The notes: a model not told the origin generated them from the sequence alone. Positions 51,453-60,539 are shown, numbered from the stretch's first letter. The stretch: 64,000 bases of DNA from JANNSX01 sp963741525 (GCA_963741525.1 CAVUIW010000016.1:248001-312000); one strand, 5' to 3'. A program made the numbers and translations.

Positions 51453-52637
51453 ATGAGCGGCACGCTGACCGAAGCCTTTCCCCGCCAGCGCTGGCAGAAC
51501 CTCGTCGCGGCGATTGCCTGCGTGACGGTGTTCGGCTTCGCGCTCGGGCAGATGTTTCCGCTGCTCTCGCTCATCATGGAGCGCGAGGGCATCGCGCCCG
51601 ACATCATCGGCTATAACGCCTCGATGCAGCCCATAGGCATCCTGCTTTCGGGCTTTATCGTGCCACCACTCGTGCATCGCTTCGGCGCCAAGCCCGTCGT
51701 CGTAATCGCGGCCTTCGCGGCGGCAGCCATCGTGCTGTGCTACCCCTTCATGCCGATTTTCTGGGCCTGGTTCGGCTTGCGCGTACTGCAAGGACTCGCC
51801 GTCTCGACGCTGTTCTCGATCAGCGAGGCCTGGGTGGTGCGGTTCGCCGAAGGGCCCTATCGCGCCCGAATCGTCGGCATGTATGCAAGTGTGCTCGCAC
51901 TGAGTTTCGGCCTCGGCTCCTACACGGTGGCGCTGCTCGGCACGACCGGTTTCCTTCCCTTTGCGGTCGGCGCGGCGGTACTCGTCCTCGCCACCATCCC
52001 CGTGCTGCTCGTCAGGGAGGATGCGATGCCGGACGAGGAGGGCGATGGCGCCACCTCCTTCCTCGCCTTCGTGACGAAGGCTCCGGTGCTGCTGCTAGCA
52101 GTCGGCGTGTTCGGCGTCTTCGATGCCGCCTGCCTCGGCTTCCTGCCGGTCTATGGCGTCAAGATGGGCATGACCGAGCAGACCGCCGCCATGACGCTTG
52201 CCGTGCTCTCCTTCGGCAATGTCGGCTTACAGGTGCTGATCGGCTGGATGGCGGACAAGTTGCCGAAGCGTCCGCTGATGTCGGCGCTGGCCGTTGTGAC
52301 GGGCTTGCTGGCTGCCCTGATTCCCAGCGTTGTGCACAGCGCCTGGCTCTGGATCGTGCTGCTCATCATCGGCGCGACCTCGGTCGGCATTTACACAGTG
52401 GCGCTGGCTGAACTCGGTGAGCGGTTCTCCGGCAAGGAGCTCGTCACGGGCACGTCTGCCATGTCGACGACTTGGGGCACGGGAGCGTTGTTCGGCGCGC
52501 TGATTGCCGGGCAAGCCATGGACCTCTACGGCCCGAACGGCTTCCCCTACGCCATGGCGCTGGTGTTTGTCGTATTCCTCGCGGCGATTGCCATCCGCGA
52601 GCGGTTCAAGCGGCGAGCAACCGGTCGACCTCGTTGA
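51453..52637 (+). CDS. MFS transporter
   Basis: 394-residue major facilitator with 12 predicted membrane segments and a cytoplasmic loop near residue 190. FISEAWVVRFAEG-like acidic motif and LGSYTVALLGTTGFLPFAVG are typical of the YcaD-like group. Substrate unknown. Its 3' end overlaps the 3' end of the convergent cpdR-type gene by 32 bases. Confidence 0.87.
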   Translation: MSGTLTEAFPRQRWQNLVAAIACVTVFGFALGQMFPLLSLIMEREGIAPDIIGYNASMQPIGILLSGFIVPPLVHRFGAKPVVVIAAFAAAAIVLCYPFMPIFWAWFGLRVLQGLAVSTLFSISEAWVVRFAEGPYRARIVGMYASVLALSFGLGSYTVALLGTTGFLPFAVGAAVLVLATIPVLLVREDAMPDEEGDGATSFLAFVTKAPVLLLAVGVFGVFDAACLGFLPVYGVKMGMTEQTAAMTLAVLSFGNVGLQVLIGWMADKLPKRPLMSALAVVTGLLAALIPSVVHSAWLWIVLLIIGATSVGIYTVALAELGERFSGKELVTGTSAMSTTWGTGALFGALIAGQAMDLYGPNGFPYAMALVFVVFLAAIAIRERFKRRATGRPR

Positions 52638-52995
52638 CGAGTGTCTTCAGGTGGAAGGGCTTGGAGAGGATCTTTGCCTCTTTCGGCGCCGCGTTCTCGG
52701 TGTTGAGCGTCACCGCCGAAAAGCCGGTGATGAACATGATCTTGATGTCGGGGTCGATCTCGCTGGCGCGCCGGGCAAGCTCGATGCCGTCCATCTCCGG
52801 CATCACGATGTCGGTCAAAAGCAGCGTGAACGGTTCTTCTTTCAGGCGCTCGTAAGCCTCGGCGCCATTGGCGAAATCCGCCACGGCGTAACCCGCTTTC
52901 TCGAGTTCCTTGACAAGAAACCGGCGCAATAGCTCGTCATCTTCCGCAAGCAGGATGCGTTGCAGCGTGCGCGGCAGGGGACCGGAGAGGGACAT
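52606..52995 (-). CDS. cpdR: CpdR-type response regulator receiver protein
   Basis: 129-residue single-receiver protein with no output domain. Acidic pocket AEDD at residues 17-20, phosphorylated Asp62 in LLTDIVMPEMDG, and KPFH containing the conserved Lys. FITGFSAV and the PKEAKILSKPFHLKTLVNEV end are the CpdR hallmarks. In Caulobacter, unphosphorylated CpdR delivers substrates to the ClpXP protease; CckA-ChpT controls it. ATG 52995 is preferred. The neighbour N-formylglutamate amidohydrolase and hisN-like genes match rhizobial synteny. Confidence 0.88.
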   Translation of the reverse strand: MSLSGPLPRTLQRILLAEDDELLRRFLVKELEKAGYAVADFANGAEAYERLKEEPFTLLLTDIVMPEMDGIELARRASEIDPDIKIMFITGFSAVTLNTENAAPKEAKILSKPFHLKTLVNEVDRLLAA

Positions 52996-53091
52996 GGACG
53001 GCAATCCGCAGGTTGGATCAAGCGCGGGATAGAGCACGTTCAGGCGAAGTGGACACCGGTTCGCCGTCAGAACGTGCGCCAAGTCAAGACT

Positions 53092-53134
53092 CTAGAGCGG
53101 GTTCCTGATTCCGGTTGGACTGAACCCGCTCTAG
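53092..53134. repeat. Palindromic repeat family B, copy 2
   Basis: CTAGAGCGGGTTC (53092-53104) and GAACCCGCTCTAG (53122-53134) form a perfect 13-bp stem; loop holds CTGATTCCGG as in copy 1 at 31792. Located between cpdR and the N-formylglutamate amidohydrolase gene. The rest of 52996-53329 has no gene. Confidence 0.75.
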
Positions 53135-53329
53135 TAAGCACACGAGTGTGGCGGGCATTGGTAAAGCAGGAATGAACAGGTGCCCCGCAAACGCGCTTTC
53201 CCCAGAAAGAGTGGGCTAGGCCGCAGTTCTCCCGTGGACAGGAGCGTGAGCCCTTGGCAGAGTGCGCGCCTATTCGGCGTGTTCTCTCCCGCGCACCCGA
53301 GCGAGCCCTGCCTGCAGGACCGGACAGAC

Positions 53330-54226
53330 ATGAGCGCCCGAGAACGAGCTGCCATCCTCGCCGAGTTGAACCCGCCCTTTCTCGTGCACCGCCCGGGCGA
53401 CGTGTTGCATCCCTTCGTGTTCTCCTCGCCGCATTCGGGCCGCGTCTATCCGAAGGCATTTCTCGAGGATTCACGGCTTCCAGCGGCGACCTTGCGCAAA
53501 TCCGAGGATGCCTTTGTCGAGGAGCTGTTCCTCGATGTCATGCGGCTCGGCGCGCCCCTCATCGCCGCCCGCTTTCCCCGCGCCTATCTCGATGTCAACC
53601 GAGAGCCCTACGAGCTCGATCCTGAGCTGTTCTCGGAACGGCTGCCGGACTTTGCGAACACCCGCTCGCTGCGAGTCGTCGGCGGCCTCGGCACGATCGC
53701 CCGGGTGGTGGCGGAGAGCGAGGAGATCTACCGGCGTCCGCTGACGGTGGAAGCTGCCTTTGAGCGCATCAACCGGCTTTACAAGCCCTATCACGCGGAA
53801 CTCGGCCATCTCTTGACCGCGGCACGGCGGACCTTTGGCACGGGTTTTCTCATCGATTGCCATTCGATGCCGTCCGTCGGCTGCGGCCAACCCGGCCAGC
53901 GGCCGCATTTCGTGATCGGCGACCGGTTCGGCTCCTCCTGCCATCCCGGCCTCACGCGCTTCCTGCAGGCGGAACTATTGAAGCTCGGATACGAAGTGGC
54001 GTTGAACCGGCCCTATGCCGGCGGCTTCATCACCGAGCACTATGGGAATCCCAGTCTCGGCGTTCATGCACTGCAGATCGAGGTCAATCGCAGCCTCTAC
54101 ATGAACGAGGATACGTTCGAGACCACGCCCGGATTCCATCGCATCCAGCACGACCTCAAGGCGGTGATGGAGCGCGTCATGATCGAGGCGGCCGGCCTAA
54201 TGTCACCGCGGGCGGCCGCCGAGTAG
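53330..54226 (+). CDS. N-formylglutamate amidohydrolase family protein
   Basis: 298-residue hydrolase of the HutG/FGase family. FSSPHSGRVYP, RAYLDVNREPYELDP and LIDCHSMPSV are family motifs holding the zinc-binding His and Asp/Glu. FGase removes formate from N-formylglutamate at the end of one histidine degradation route; other hut genes are absent here, so another N-formyl or N-acyl amino acid could be the substrate. ATG 53330 is chosen over the upstream 53180 start, whose extra residues look antisense-derived. Confidence 0.88.
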   Translation: MSARERAAILAELNPPFLVHRPGDVLHPFVFSSPHSGRVYPKAFLEDSRLPAATLRKSEDAFVEELFLDVMRLGAPLIAARFPRAYLDVNREPYELDPELFSERLPDFANTRSLRVVGGLGTIARVVAESEEIYRRPLTVEAAFERINRLYKPYHAELGHLLTAARRTFGTGFLIDCHSMPSVGCGQPGQRPHFVIGDRFGSSCHPGLTRFLQAELLKLGYEVALNRPYAGGFITEHYGNPSLGVHALQIEVNRSLYMNEDTFETTPGFHRIQHDLKAVMERVMIEAAGLMSPRAAAE

Positions 54227-54259
54227 CGGCGCGACCGGCTTAGGCGCTTGGGGCCCCCC

Positions 54260-54359
54260 AAAAGAAAAGAGGCCGCCCGTTATCGGAGCGGCCCAAGTCT
54301 AGGGAGGAAACGCCCAAGGAGGGCAGCGATAAGGGCCAGGGAAGAAGGCCCTACCGCGT
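54260..54359 (-). ncRNA. Putative trans-acting sRNA 1 with anti-SD CCTCC motifs
   Basis: Reverse-strand transcript starting near 54359, seven bases after a promoter, and ending at a hairpin (54271-54293) with a T-rich tail. It contains TGCCCTCCTTGGGCGTTTCC and CCTAGACTTGGGCCGC, with two pyrimidine-rich CCTCC segments, one in a GCCC-TCCTT-GGGC hairpin. CCTCC is complementary to Shine-Dalgarno sequences, as in rhizobial alpha-r14 and Rhodobacter CcsR sRNAs. 38 bases are identical in a second copy at 54650. No ORF. Confidence 0.6.
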
Positions 54360-54365
54360 TGCAAC

Positions 54366-54394
54366 AATCTATGTTTGCGACGCACAAATTTCAA
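54366..54394 (-). promoter_or_regulatory. Promoter of sRNA 1
   Basis: Reverse strand TTGAAA (54389-54394), 17-base spacer, TAGATT (54366-54371). Confidence 0.5.
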
Positions 54395-54649
54395 GCCCGG
54401 CGCACGCAGACGTGACAATCTGTCGGGTCTGCGATTGAGCATCACCAAGCGGAATGCGTTCAACGCGAGCTGTGATCCGAGGCAGATCGCGGATTAAGAC
54501 TTGTCGTTAGTGCGATGAAACAAATCACAGAAAACAATTCTCGCGCATCACGCTCCATGAGTCGTTAGATGCCGCCAAGGTTGCCGAGATGCCCCATGAA
54601 CGATATGCGCGTTCGGCATGGCGCACGCCTCGGATCACGGCATGGGCGT

Positions 54650-54743
54650 AAAAAAAGAGGGGCCGCACGAAGCGGCCCAAGTCTAGGGAGGAAACGCCCA
54701 AGGAGGGCATGCGGGTCGCGAATCAATCGCTTCCCGCAAGACC
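54650..54743 (-). ncRNA. Putative trans-acting sRNA 2 with anti-SD CCTCC motifs
   Basis: Carries the same 38-base block as sRNA 1 (54672-54709 versus 54288-54325, identical) and ends in GGGCCGC-TTCGT-GCGGCCC followed by TTTTTTT, a strong rho-independent terminator. The promoter is less clear (TTGTTC ... CATATG upstream). Unlike sRNA 1 its 5' part is different (CTTGCGGGAAGCGATTGATT). Tandem placement suggests duplication and divergence. Start position is approximate. Confidence 0.6.
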
Positions 54744-54940
54744 ACATATGGTGGGCATCGACAGGGCGAACAAGGGTATCGATAGGAGAACCGTGGCTTT
54801 TCGGCCTTACTGTTGCGGAACGGCTACGTACATCGTCGAGCCAACCTCAGTCAGCAAGTCTTGCCAAGTCATGCCGCTCCAACTCATATGATTTCCCGCC
54901 GTACAACTGTCGAAACCGCGAAGAACGGTCCAGGACATCC

Positions 54941-55744
54941 ATGCACAGCAAGCGTACGTCATCGGTATCGGAGTTGATCGAATTCGCGCATGAGCTTGCA
55001 CGACTGTCGGGCGATGTCATCCTGCCCCACTTCCGCCAGTCGATCGGCTACGACAACAAAATCGGGCCAACAGGCTTTGATCCGGTGACCGCCGCCGATC
55101 GCGCGGCCGAAGAGGTCATGCGCCAAGCGCTCGCCGATCGCTTTCCCGATCACGGCATCATCGGCGAGGAGTATGGAAGTCATGCGGCCACCGCCGAAAC
55201 CCAGTGGATCATCGACCCGATCGACGGCACGCGCTCCTTCATGATGGGGCTGCACACCTGGGGAACGCTGATCGGCATCCGCCACGTCGGCCGCGCCACG
55301 GCAGGCCTCATGAACCAGCCCTTCACCGGCGAGCGCTTCTGGGCCGACGAGCGGGGCGCCTACTATAGCGGTCCCGGCGGCGACCGGACACTCAAGACGC
55401 GGGAATGCGCGACGCTTGAGCATGCCATCCTCGGTGCGACAGCGCCCGAGATCTTCCGCGAACCGGCGCAATGGGAGGCCTTCTCCCGCGTCAAATCGAA
55501 AGTCCGCATGACACGCTTCGGCGGCGACTGCCTCGGCTACTGTCTGCTCGCCATGGGTCAGATCGACCTCGTCATCGAGGCGAACCTGCAGGTCTACGAC
55601 ATCGCCGCGCTCGTCCCGATCATCGAGCGGGCGGGCGGCGTTGTCACGACTTGGGACGGCGGCGATGCCCAGCACGGCGGCCATGTGGTAGCCGCGGGCG
55701 ATCCCAAGCTGCACGAAGCGGCGCTGAGGCTGATCAACGGTTGA
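54941..55744 (+). CDS. hisN: Inositol-monophosphatase-family histidinol-phosphatase (HisN-like)
   Basis: 267-residue Mg2+ phosphatase. Metal-site motifs are GEEYG, WIIDPIDGTRSFMMG and YDIAALVPIIERAGG. In rhizobia and Caulobacter this family member supplies histidinol-phosphate phosphatase for histidine synthesis; other IMP-family roles (inositol, CysQ-like) are possible. ATG 54941 follows CAGGACATCC; earlier in-frame starts read through the sRNA region and are rejected. Context with cpdR and N-formylglutamate amidohydrolase matches rhizobial hisN loci. Confidence 0.85.
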   Translation: MHSKRTSSVSELIEFAHELARLSGDVILPHFRQSIGYDNKIGPTGFDPVTAADRAAEEVMRQALADRFPDHGIIGEEYGSHAATAETQWIIDPIDGTRSFMMGLHTWGTLIGIRHVGRATAGLMNQPFTGERFWADERGAYYSGPGGDRTLKTRECATLEHAILGATAPEIFREPAQWEAFSRVKSKVRMTRFGGDCLGYCLLAMGQIDLVIEANLQVYDIAALVPIIERAGGVVTTWDGGDAQHGGHVVAAGDPKLHEAALRLING

Positions 55745-55756
55745 GGCGGCGCTCGG

Positions 55757-56254
55757 TCAGGGCGGCACGATCTTCATGACGAAGGAGGTCGGCTTTTCGT
55801 CGGGGCCGAAGGGACCGGGCACTTTGTTCGAGATCGGCGGCAGGCTCTTCAAGTAGGCGGCGATGGCCTCTGCATCCTCTTTCGTCAGCTTGGCAAACGA
55901 TTGCCAAGGCATGATCGGCGCGAGCACCCGGCCGTCTGGCCTGAAACCGGTCTGAATGGCAGCGACGATATCTTCCTCGCTCCACTTGCCGATTCCGGTC
56001 TCGGCGTCCGGCGTGATGTTGGGTCCATGGAAGACACCCATGCCCGGAATCTCGAAGCCGACCTCCGAGCCACCAAGGAACTTCGCCATGTCGGGCTTGC
56101 CGAAGAAATAGCCGGGCGTGTGGCAATCGAAGCAGCCGCCGAAACTGACGAGATACTTGCCGCGGTCCAGTTTTTCGTCGGCGATAGCAGAGCCGGCGGC
56201 CAAGCTTGCTGCCAACAGCAGAGTCATTCCAGAAAATCTCGATCGCACAACCAT
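55757..56254 (-). CDS. Periplasmic cytochrome c
   Basis: 165 residues: signal peptide FSGMTLLLAASLAAGSAIAD, heme-binding CFDCH near residue 40, and a distal Met in APIMPWQSF or similar. KLTKEDAEAIAAYLKSLPPI resembles the C-terminal helix of alcohol-dehydrogenase-subunit-type cytochromes c. ATG 56254 is preferred (GGAGAG four bases upstream). An electron-transfer partner for a periplasmic dehydrogenase is likely but not identified nearby. Confidence 0.85.
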   Translation of the reverse strand: MVVRSRFSGMTLLLAASLAAGSAIADEKLDRGKYLVSFGGCFDCHTPGYFFGKPDMAKFLGGSEVGFEIPGMGVFHGPNITPDAETGIGKWSEEDIVAAIQTGFRPDGRVLAPIMPWQSFAKLTKEDAEAIAAYLKSLPPISNKVPGPFGPDEKPTSFVMKIVPP

Positions 56255-56344
56255 CGCTCTCTCCAAGTTTTATCTGCTCGTCGAGCAAATCAAACACTGG
56301 CGACCGAATCGATGTCAATGACCGGAAGAGCAGGTTCGTGGAAA

Positions 56345-57307
56345 TCAGGCCGCGCCGCTGACGCCCACATAGGCGTCGAAGGCCGCCCAGAACTGCTGGC
56401 GCAGCTCATCGCGCTCCTGCAGGATCTCGTGGCGGGCATGCGGAATGACGATGTGGCGGGCGAGCTTGAGCCGCAGCGCAAAATCCTCGATGGCGCGCGA
56501 TTGCGCGACACGATCCTCACCCGCAATGGCGAAGAGGATCGGTACTTGCACCGACGGCGCATAATCCGCGCGCCACAGCCGCTCCATCGAGCGGAAGGCT
56601 TCCAACAGCCAGCGGTAGGTCGCCGTGCCCAATCCGAGATCGGGCGCCGCCTCGACGACGGCGTTGTTGCGCGCATAACGCTCGCGATCGCCGGTGACCT
56701 TGTTGCCCTCGAAGGGCCAATGCTCGCCATAGTCGTCGCTGCCGCCCGGCACATAGGCGCTACCGAGCCCGACCGCGCAGGCAACACGCGCGGCATTGCG
56801 CGCCGTCGTCATCGAGACCTTCGCCTGGGAAGGATGCAGACGCACCATCGGCGCCGAGAGCACGATCTTTTCGAACCAGACGCCGGGCATGGAGGCCGCC
56901 CGCAACAGGATGTTGCCACCCATCGAGTGCGCGAGACCGATGTAGGGCGGCAGGCAATCCGGCATGACGATGTCGCGCATGAAGCGCTGCAGGTCGGCGT
57001 CGAAATCGGCGAAGTTGCGCACATAGCCCTTGCGCGGATTGCGCAACTCGCGCACCGAGCCGCCTTGGCCGCGCCAGTCCATGGTGGCGACGCCAAAGCC
57101 CCGGCGGCGCAGATCGGCGACGACCTCGAAGTACTTCTCGATGAACTCGGTACGGCCGCCGAACAGGCAGACGGTGCCCCGCTTGGGGCCCTGGCTCGCC
57201 TGCCAGATGGCGTAGCGCATCTCCTTGCCGTCGAAACTCTTCATGGTGCCGACGCGCGCGCCGCTCGGCACGGGGTTCTTGGCGAGGACGACGAGATCGC
57301 GGCGCAT
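56345..57307 (-). CDS. Alpha/beta hydrolase (lysophospholipase-like)
   Basis: 320-residue serine hydrolase resembling monoacylglycerol/lysophospholipases (PldB). Oxyanion HG-like start FGGRTEFIEKY, DWRGQGGS, nucleophile elbow AHSMGG, catalytic Asp near AGEDRVA and His in IPHARHEIL. Cytoplasmic; no signal peptide. Substrate uncertain. Confidence 0.88.
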   Translation of the reverse strand: MRRDLVVLAKNPVPSGARVGTMKSFDGKEMRYAIWQASQGPKRGTVCLFGGRTEFIEKYFEVVADLRRRGFGVATMDWRGQGGSVRELRNPRKGYVRNFADFDADLQRFMRDIVMPDCLPPYIGLAHSMGGNILLRAASMPGVWFEKIVLSAPMVRLHPSQAKVSMTTARNAARVACAVGLGSAYVPGGSDDYGEHWPFEGNKVTGDRERYARNNAVVEAAPDLGLGTATYRWLLEAFRSMERLWRADYAPSVQVPILFAIAGEDRVAQSRAIEDFALRLKLARHIVIPHARHEILQERDELRQQFWAAFDAYVGVSGAA

Positions 57308-57496
57308 GGGCTGACAGCTCCGGTGTTACCGGTTAAGAGGCCGGTCAACCGCCGTCTTAGCGCATCGGGCCGCCCCGACAAACAGAGCCGCCGCCCCATG
57401 AGGAGCGACGGCTTGCAATCCGTGTCGCAAACGCCTCAGCGGGATGCCAGGTTCGCCGCAGCAAAGTTTCTTTGGACAGTGCTTGTGATTGTCGCC

Positions 57497-57641
57497 CTCC
57501 CCCCTTGAGGGGGAGGGCGGGGTGGGGGGTCGCAAGCAATGGACACTGCGCTTGTGTCAATCCCCCATCCCAAGCGCCTAAGGACTTACCGGCTGCGCCG
57601 TTAAGTCCAAGGCGCTTGGCCTTCCCCCTCACGGGGGGAAG
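57497..57641. repeat. 145-base nested-hairpin repeat, family D copy 1
   Basis: Outer arms CCCCCTTGAGGGGGAGG and CCTTCCCCCTCACGGGGG enclose an inner perfect hairpin CCAAGCGCCTAAGGACTTA / TAAGTCCAAGGCGCTTGG (57570-57619). A second copy lies at 61165-61308. The interval 57308-57658 has no gene. Confidence 0.8.
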
Positions 57642-57658
57642 AAGGTTCGCCAAATGCC

Positions 57659-58144
57659 TCAGTAGCTCGGCGTGTAGGCGTAGTCTCCGCCTTTGCCGCC
57701 CTGATCGACGAGATAGGCGGCAATGATGACGCCCGAGCAGCGGTCGATCTTGAGGCGGTAGACGAGCCCGTTCGGCCGCGACGCCGTGAGCCCGATCACG
57801 TCCGGATCGGCGGCGATGCCGCGCATGTCCCGCCAGCCCTGGTTGATGAGATTGGCGCGCAAGCCCCGGCGCGACAGGCAATCGCCGGCGTGCCGGCGTT
57901 TGTGCCGCTTGTAGGTGGGCTGGTAGCCCTGGCTCTCGTCGAAATACTCGCCCGAGGCGCCCTGGTCGGGCTCGATGTAGCTGTCGTCCACATTGGCCGA
58001 GGGCACCGGATAGTCCTCCTCGCCATAGCTCTGGCCGACGGTCTCGTAGGGGACGCCGTTCTCGTCATAGCCGAGATCGGCGGCTAGGGCGGGCGCGCTC
58101 CAGGCGAGCCCGGCCGCGAGTGCAGCTGCTAATGCCGATTTCAT
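57659..58144 (-). CDS. Secreted hypothetical protein
   Basis: 161 residues with signal peptide SALAAALAAGLAWSAPALAA, an acidic Tyr-rich middle (ETVGQSYGEEDYPVPSANVD), and a C-terminal half (RHAGDCLSRRGLRANLINQG, ASRPNGLVYRLKIDRCSGVI) with two cysteines, possibly forming a disulfide. Similar small secreted proteins occur in rhizobia. Function unknown. GGGGC precedes ATG 58144. Confidence 0.7.
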   Translation of the reverse strand: MKSALAAALAAGLAWSAPALAADLGYDENGVPYETVGQSYGEEDYPVPSANVDDSYIEPDQGASGEYFDESQGYQPTYKRHKRRHAGDCLSRRGLRANLINQGWRDMRGIAADPDVIGLTASRPNGLVYRLKIDRCSGVIIAAYLVDQGGKGGDYAYTPSY

Positions 58145-58400
58145 GAAAATGCCCCTTTCAACTAACCCCGTGAAATACAGAGTGGAATGGGGAAGATGAA
58201 TGGGAGTGAAAGGGCGCGTTCAGGTGGAGGTTCAGGTTGGATGTTGCAGGCGCGCCGGTCACCGTGACGTGCCGGCGCGGCGATTGCCGCCGTATGGCCG
58301 GCCGATTCTGCCCCGAACCAAAAATGTTGCCCCGATAGACGCGAGAACAAGGCACCCGTATAAGTCAATTCATCACCCATCTCGAAGGTCGCCGCACGCC

Positions 58401-60146
58401 ATGACCGACGGGCGCAACCACCGCCGCCTGGCAGCTATTCTGGCCGCTGATGTGGTTGGTTTCAGCCGCCTGACGGAACAGGACGAGGCTGGCACACTCG
58501 CCCTATTGAAGGCACGCCGGAGGGAAGTGCTGGATCCGCTGGTTGCCAAGTACCTCGGTCGCATTTTCAAGGTCGCGGGCGATGGCGTGCTGGTGGAGTT
58601 CGCAAGTGCGGTCAACGCCGTGCAATGCGCCGTCGATCTGCAACAGGGCATGGCGGCGGCGAACAATGGCATGCCCGCAGACCGCCAGATCGTGCTGCGC
58701 ATTGCAGTCAACCTGGGCGACGTCATCGTCGAGGGCAGCGATCTCTACGGCGACGGAGTGAACATCGCTGCCCGGCTCGAAGCCATCGCTGAGCCCGGTG
58801 GCGTGATCGTCTCCGGCACCGCGTACGATCACGTCGGAACGAAAATCATGGCCGGCTTCGAGGACATGGGTCCGCAGGCGCTGAAAAACATGACCCAGCC
58901 GGTGCGTGCCTATCGCGTCACGGGCACACCCGCTGATGCCGTCGCGATACCCTCACTCGTCAACGACAAGCCATCCATCGCCGTTCTGCCCTTCACCAAT
59001 ATGTCCGGCGACCAGGAGCAGGAATACTTCTCCGACGGCATCACCGAGGACATCATCACCGAGCTATCGCGATTTCGCTCCCTGTTTGTCATTGCCCGCA
59101 ACTCCTCGTTTCAATATCGCGATAAGTCCGTGGACGTGCGGCGAGCCGGTCGCGAGCTTGGCGTTCGCTACCTCGTCGAGGGCAGCGTCCGGCGCGCAAA
59201 CGATCGCGTGCGCATCACGGCGCAGCTGCTCGAAGCCGAGACCGGCGCCCATCTGTGGGCTGATCGCTACGACCGCTCACTCGATGACATCTTCGCGGTC
59301 CAGGATGAGGTGACGCGGGCGATCGTCGCGGCAATTCCCCGGATGATAAACGAAGCGCAGGTTGAACAAGGCCGCCGGCGGCCGATGGCGCAGCTCACAG
59401 CGTATGACCTCGTTTTGCGCGGCGAGTGGCACGGCAATCATGGTGATGCCAGCGGCAATCCGGAAGCTCGAGCCCTCTTCGAGCAAGCGCTTGCGATCGA
59501 CCCGGATTCCGCCCGCGCGCACGCCAATCTGGCCTACCAGCTCGCCTACGCCGTTTTCCAGTCGGGTTTTCAGATCGAGCTGCTGTTGAAGCGCGCGCGC
59601 CACCATGCCGAGCGCGCCCTGGCACTCGACGATGGAGATTCCACGACCCATGAAAGCGCAGCTTTCGTGTACCTGATGTGTGGCGCGCACAACCTGGCGG
59701 AGACACATGCGAGCAGGGCGGTGTCGCTAAACCCGAACGATCGGCAAGCCGCCGGCATGCGCGGCGTTGTGGCGCTGCATCGCGGCGATGCACGCTCGGC
59801 CATCGAGTGGCACCACGTCGCCCAGCGTCTCGACCCCCGGTCGTTCGATGCGGGGCGGGAGCCGAGATTCGACGCCTACTACGTCTCACGCCAGTATGCT
59901 GCGGCTCTCAATGAATTTGGGCAGTGGCGCCGGCCACCTCCGCACATGTGGTTGGAGGTCGCCGCCTGTCACGCGCAATTGGGGCAACCGGACGAAGCGA
60001 CCGTGGCCATCAGGCAATTCGAAAGCCAACGGCCGGCGGCGTTTGACGTCGCGGATTACATTACCGTCCATCTTCGCATGTACGAGCGGGCCGAAGACCG
60101 CGATTTGTGGCGCGACGGCTATCGCAATGCCGGGTTGCCGGTATGA
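58401..60146 (+). CDS. Class III adenylate/guanylate cyclase with TolB-like and TPR domains
   Basis: 581 residues. N-terminal cyclase domain (1-175): AAILAADVVGFSRL with metal Asp17, VAGDGVLVEFAS with second Asp60, and NLGDVIVEGSDLYGDGVNIA. Then a TolB-like domain (SIAVLPFTNMSGDQEQEYFS, YLVEGSVRRANDRVRITAQL) at about 195-320, and TPR-like helices to the end. Standard architecture of rhizobial adenylate cyclases. ATG 58401 chosen from domain start. A paralogous cyclase begins at 63732. Confidence 0.88.
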   Translation: MTDGRNHRRLAAILAADVVGFSRLTEQDEAGTLALLKARRREVLDPLVAKYLGRIFKVAGDGVLVEFASAVNAVQCAVDLQQGMAAANNGMPADRQIVLRIAVNLGDVIVEGSDLYGDGVNIAARLEAIAEPGGVIVSGTAYDHVGTKIMAGFEDMGPQALKNMTQPVRAYRVTGTPADAVAIPSLVNDKPSIAVLPFTNMSGDQEQEYFSDGITEDIITELSRFRSLFVIARNSSFQYRDKSVDVRRAGRELGVRYLVEGSVRRANDRVRITAQLLEAETGAHLWADRYDRSLDDIFAVQDEVTRAIVAAIPRMINEAQVEQGRRRPMAQLTAYDLVLRGEWHGNHGDASGNPEARALFEQALAIDPDSARAHANLAYQLAYAVFQSGFQIELLLKRARHHAERALALDDGDSTTHESAAFVYLMCGAHNLAETHASRAVSLNPNDRQAAGMRGVVALHRGDARSAIEWHHVAQRLDPRSFDAGREPRFDAYYVSRQYAAALNEFGQWRRPPPHMWLEVAACHAQLGQPDEATVAIRQFESQRPAAFDVADYITVHLRMYERAEDRDLWRDGYRNAGLPV

Positions 60147-60236
60147 CGGCCCGCTAATGCCAGCCTGCACGAAGCATGATTCTTGATCCGCAGCGCAGGC
60201 TCAGCGGCCAAGGGCCGCCGGCGCGAGCGCCGGACG

Positions 60237-60274
60237 CACAATGACCGACCGGCTTATCGGTCAGTCATTGTGCA
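60237..60274. terminator. Palindrome downstream of the cyclase gene
   Basis: GCACAATGAC-CGACCG and TCGGTCA-GTCATTGTGC form a stem of about 15 bp. No T-run follows, so factor-independent termination is uncertain; could also be a symmetric binding site. Confidence 0.5.
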
Positions 60275-60452
60275 AGCAGGTATAAGTCCGGGTCTGACAT
60301 CGAGCGCCAAACGCATGGCTTGCAGGCCAGCTCCACGCCGGTTGTTGGCCCAAAGCATCCCATGGCCTTTGGTAGAGACTTTCTCTGAGGTAGTTGGTGC
60401 CTCCCCCCACCCCCCTTGAACCCGCAAAACCTGTTCCCCATGTAACACTCGT

Positions 60453-60539
60453 GATGCCGCCAAATGCGGGGCATCGCACTTCGCCGCCTGGCCCTTTGGG
60501 CAGGCAGATCAACACGTTGCTTCCTTTGGAGGACTTGTT
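60453..60539 (+). promoter_or_regulatory. ROSE-like RNA thermometer in the hsp20 leader
   Basis: Three hairpins precede the start: GATGCC/GGCATC (60453-60475), GCCTGGCCC/GGGCAGGC (60486-60505), and TTGCTTCC-TTT-GGAGGAC (60517-60535). In the last the ribosome site GGAGG pairs with CTTCC and the conserved TTGCT motif of ROSE elements sits opposite. ROSE elements block translation of heat-shock genes at low temperature. Fold drawn by eye. Confidence 0.75.
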
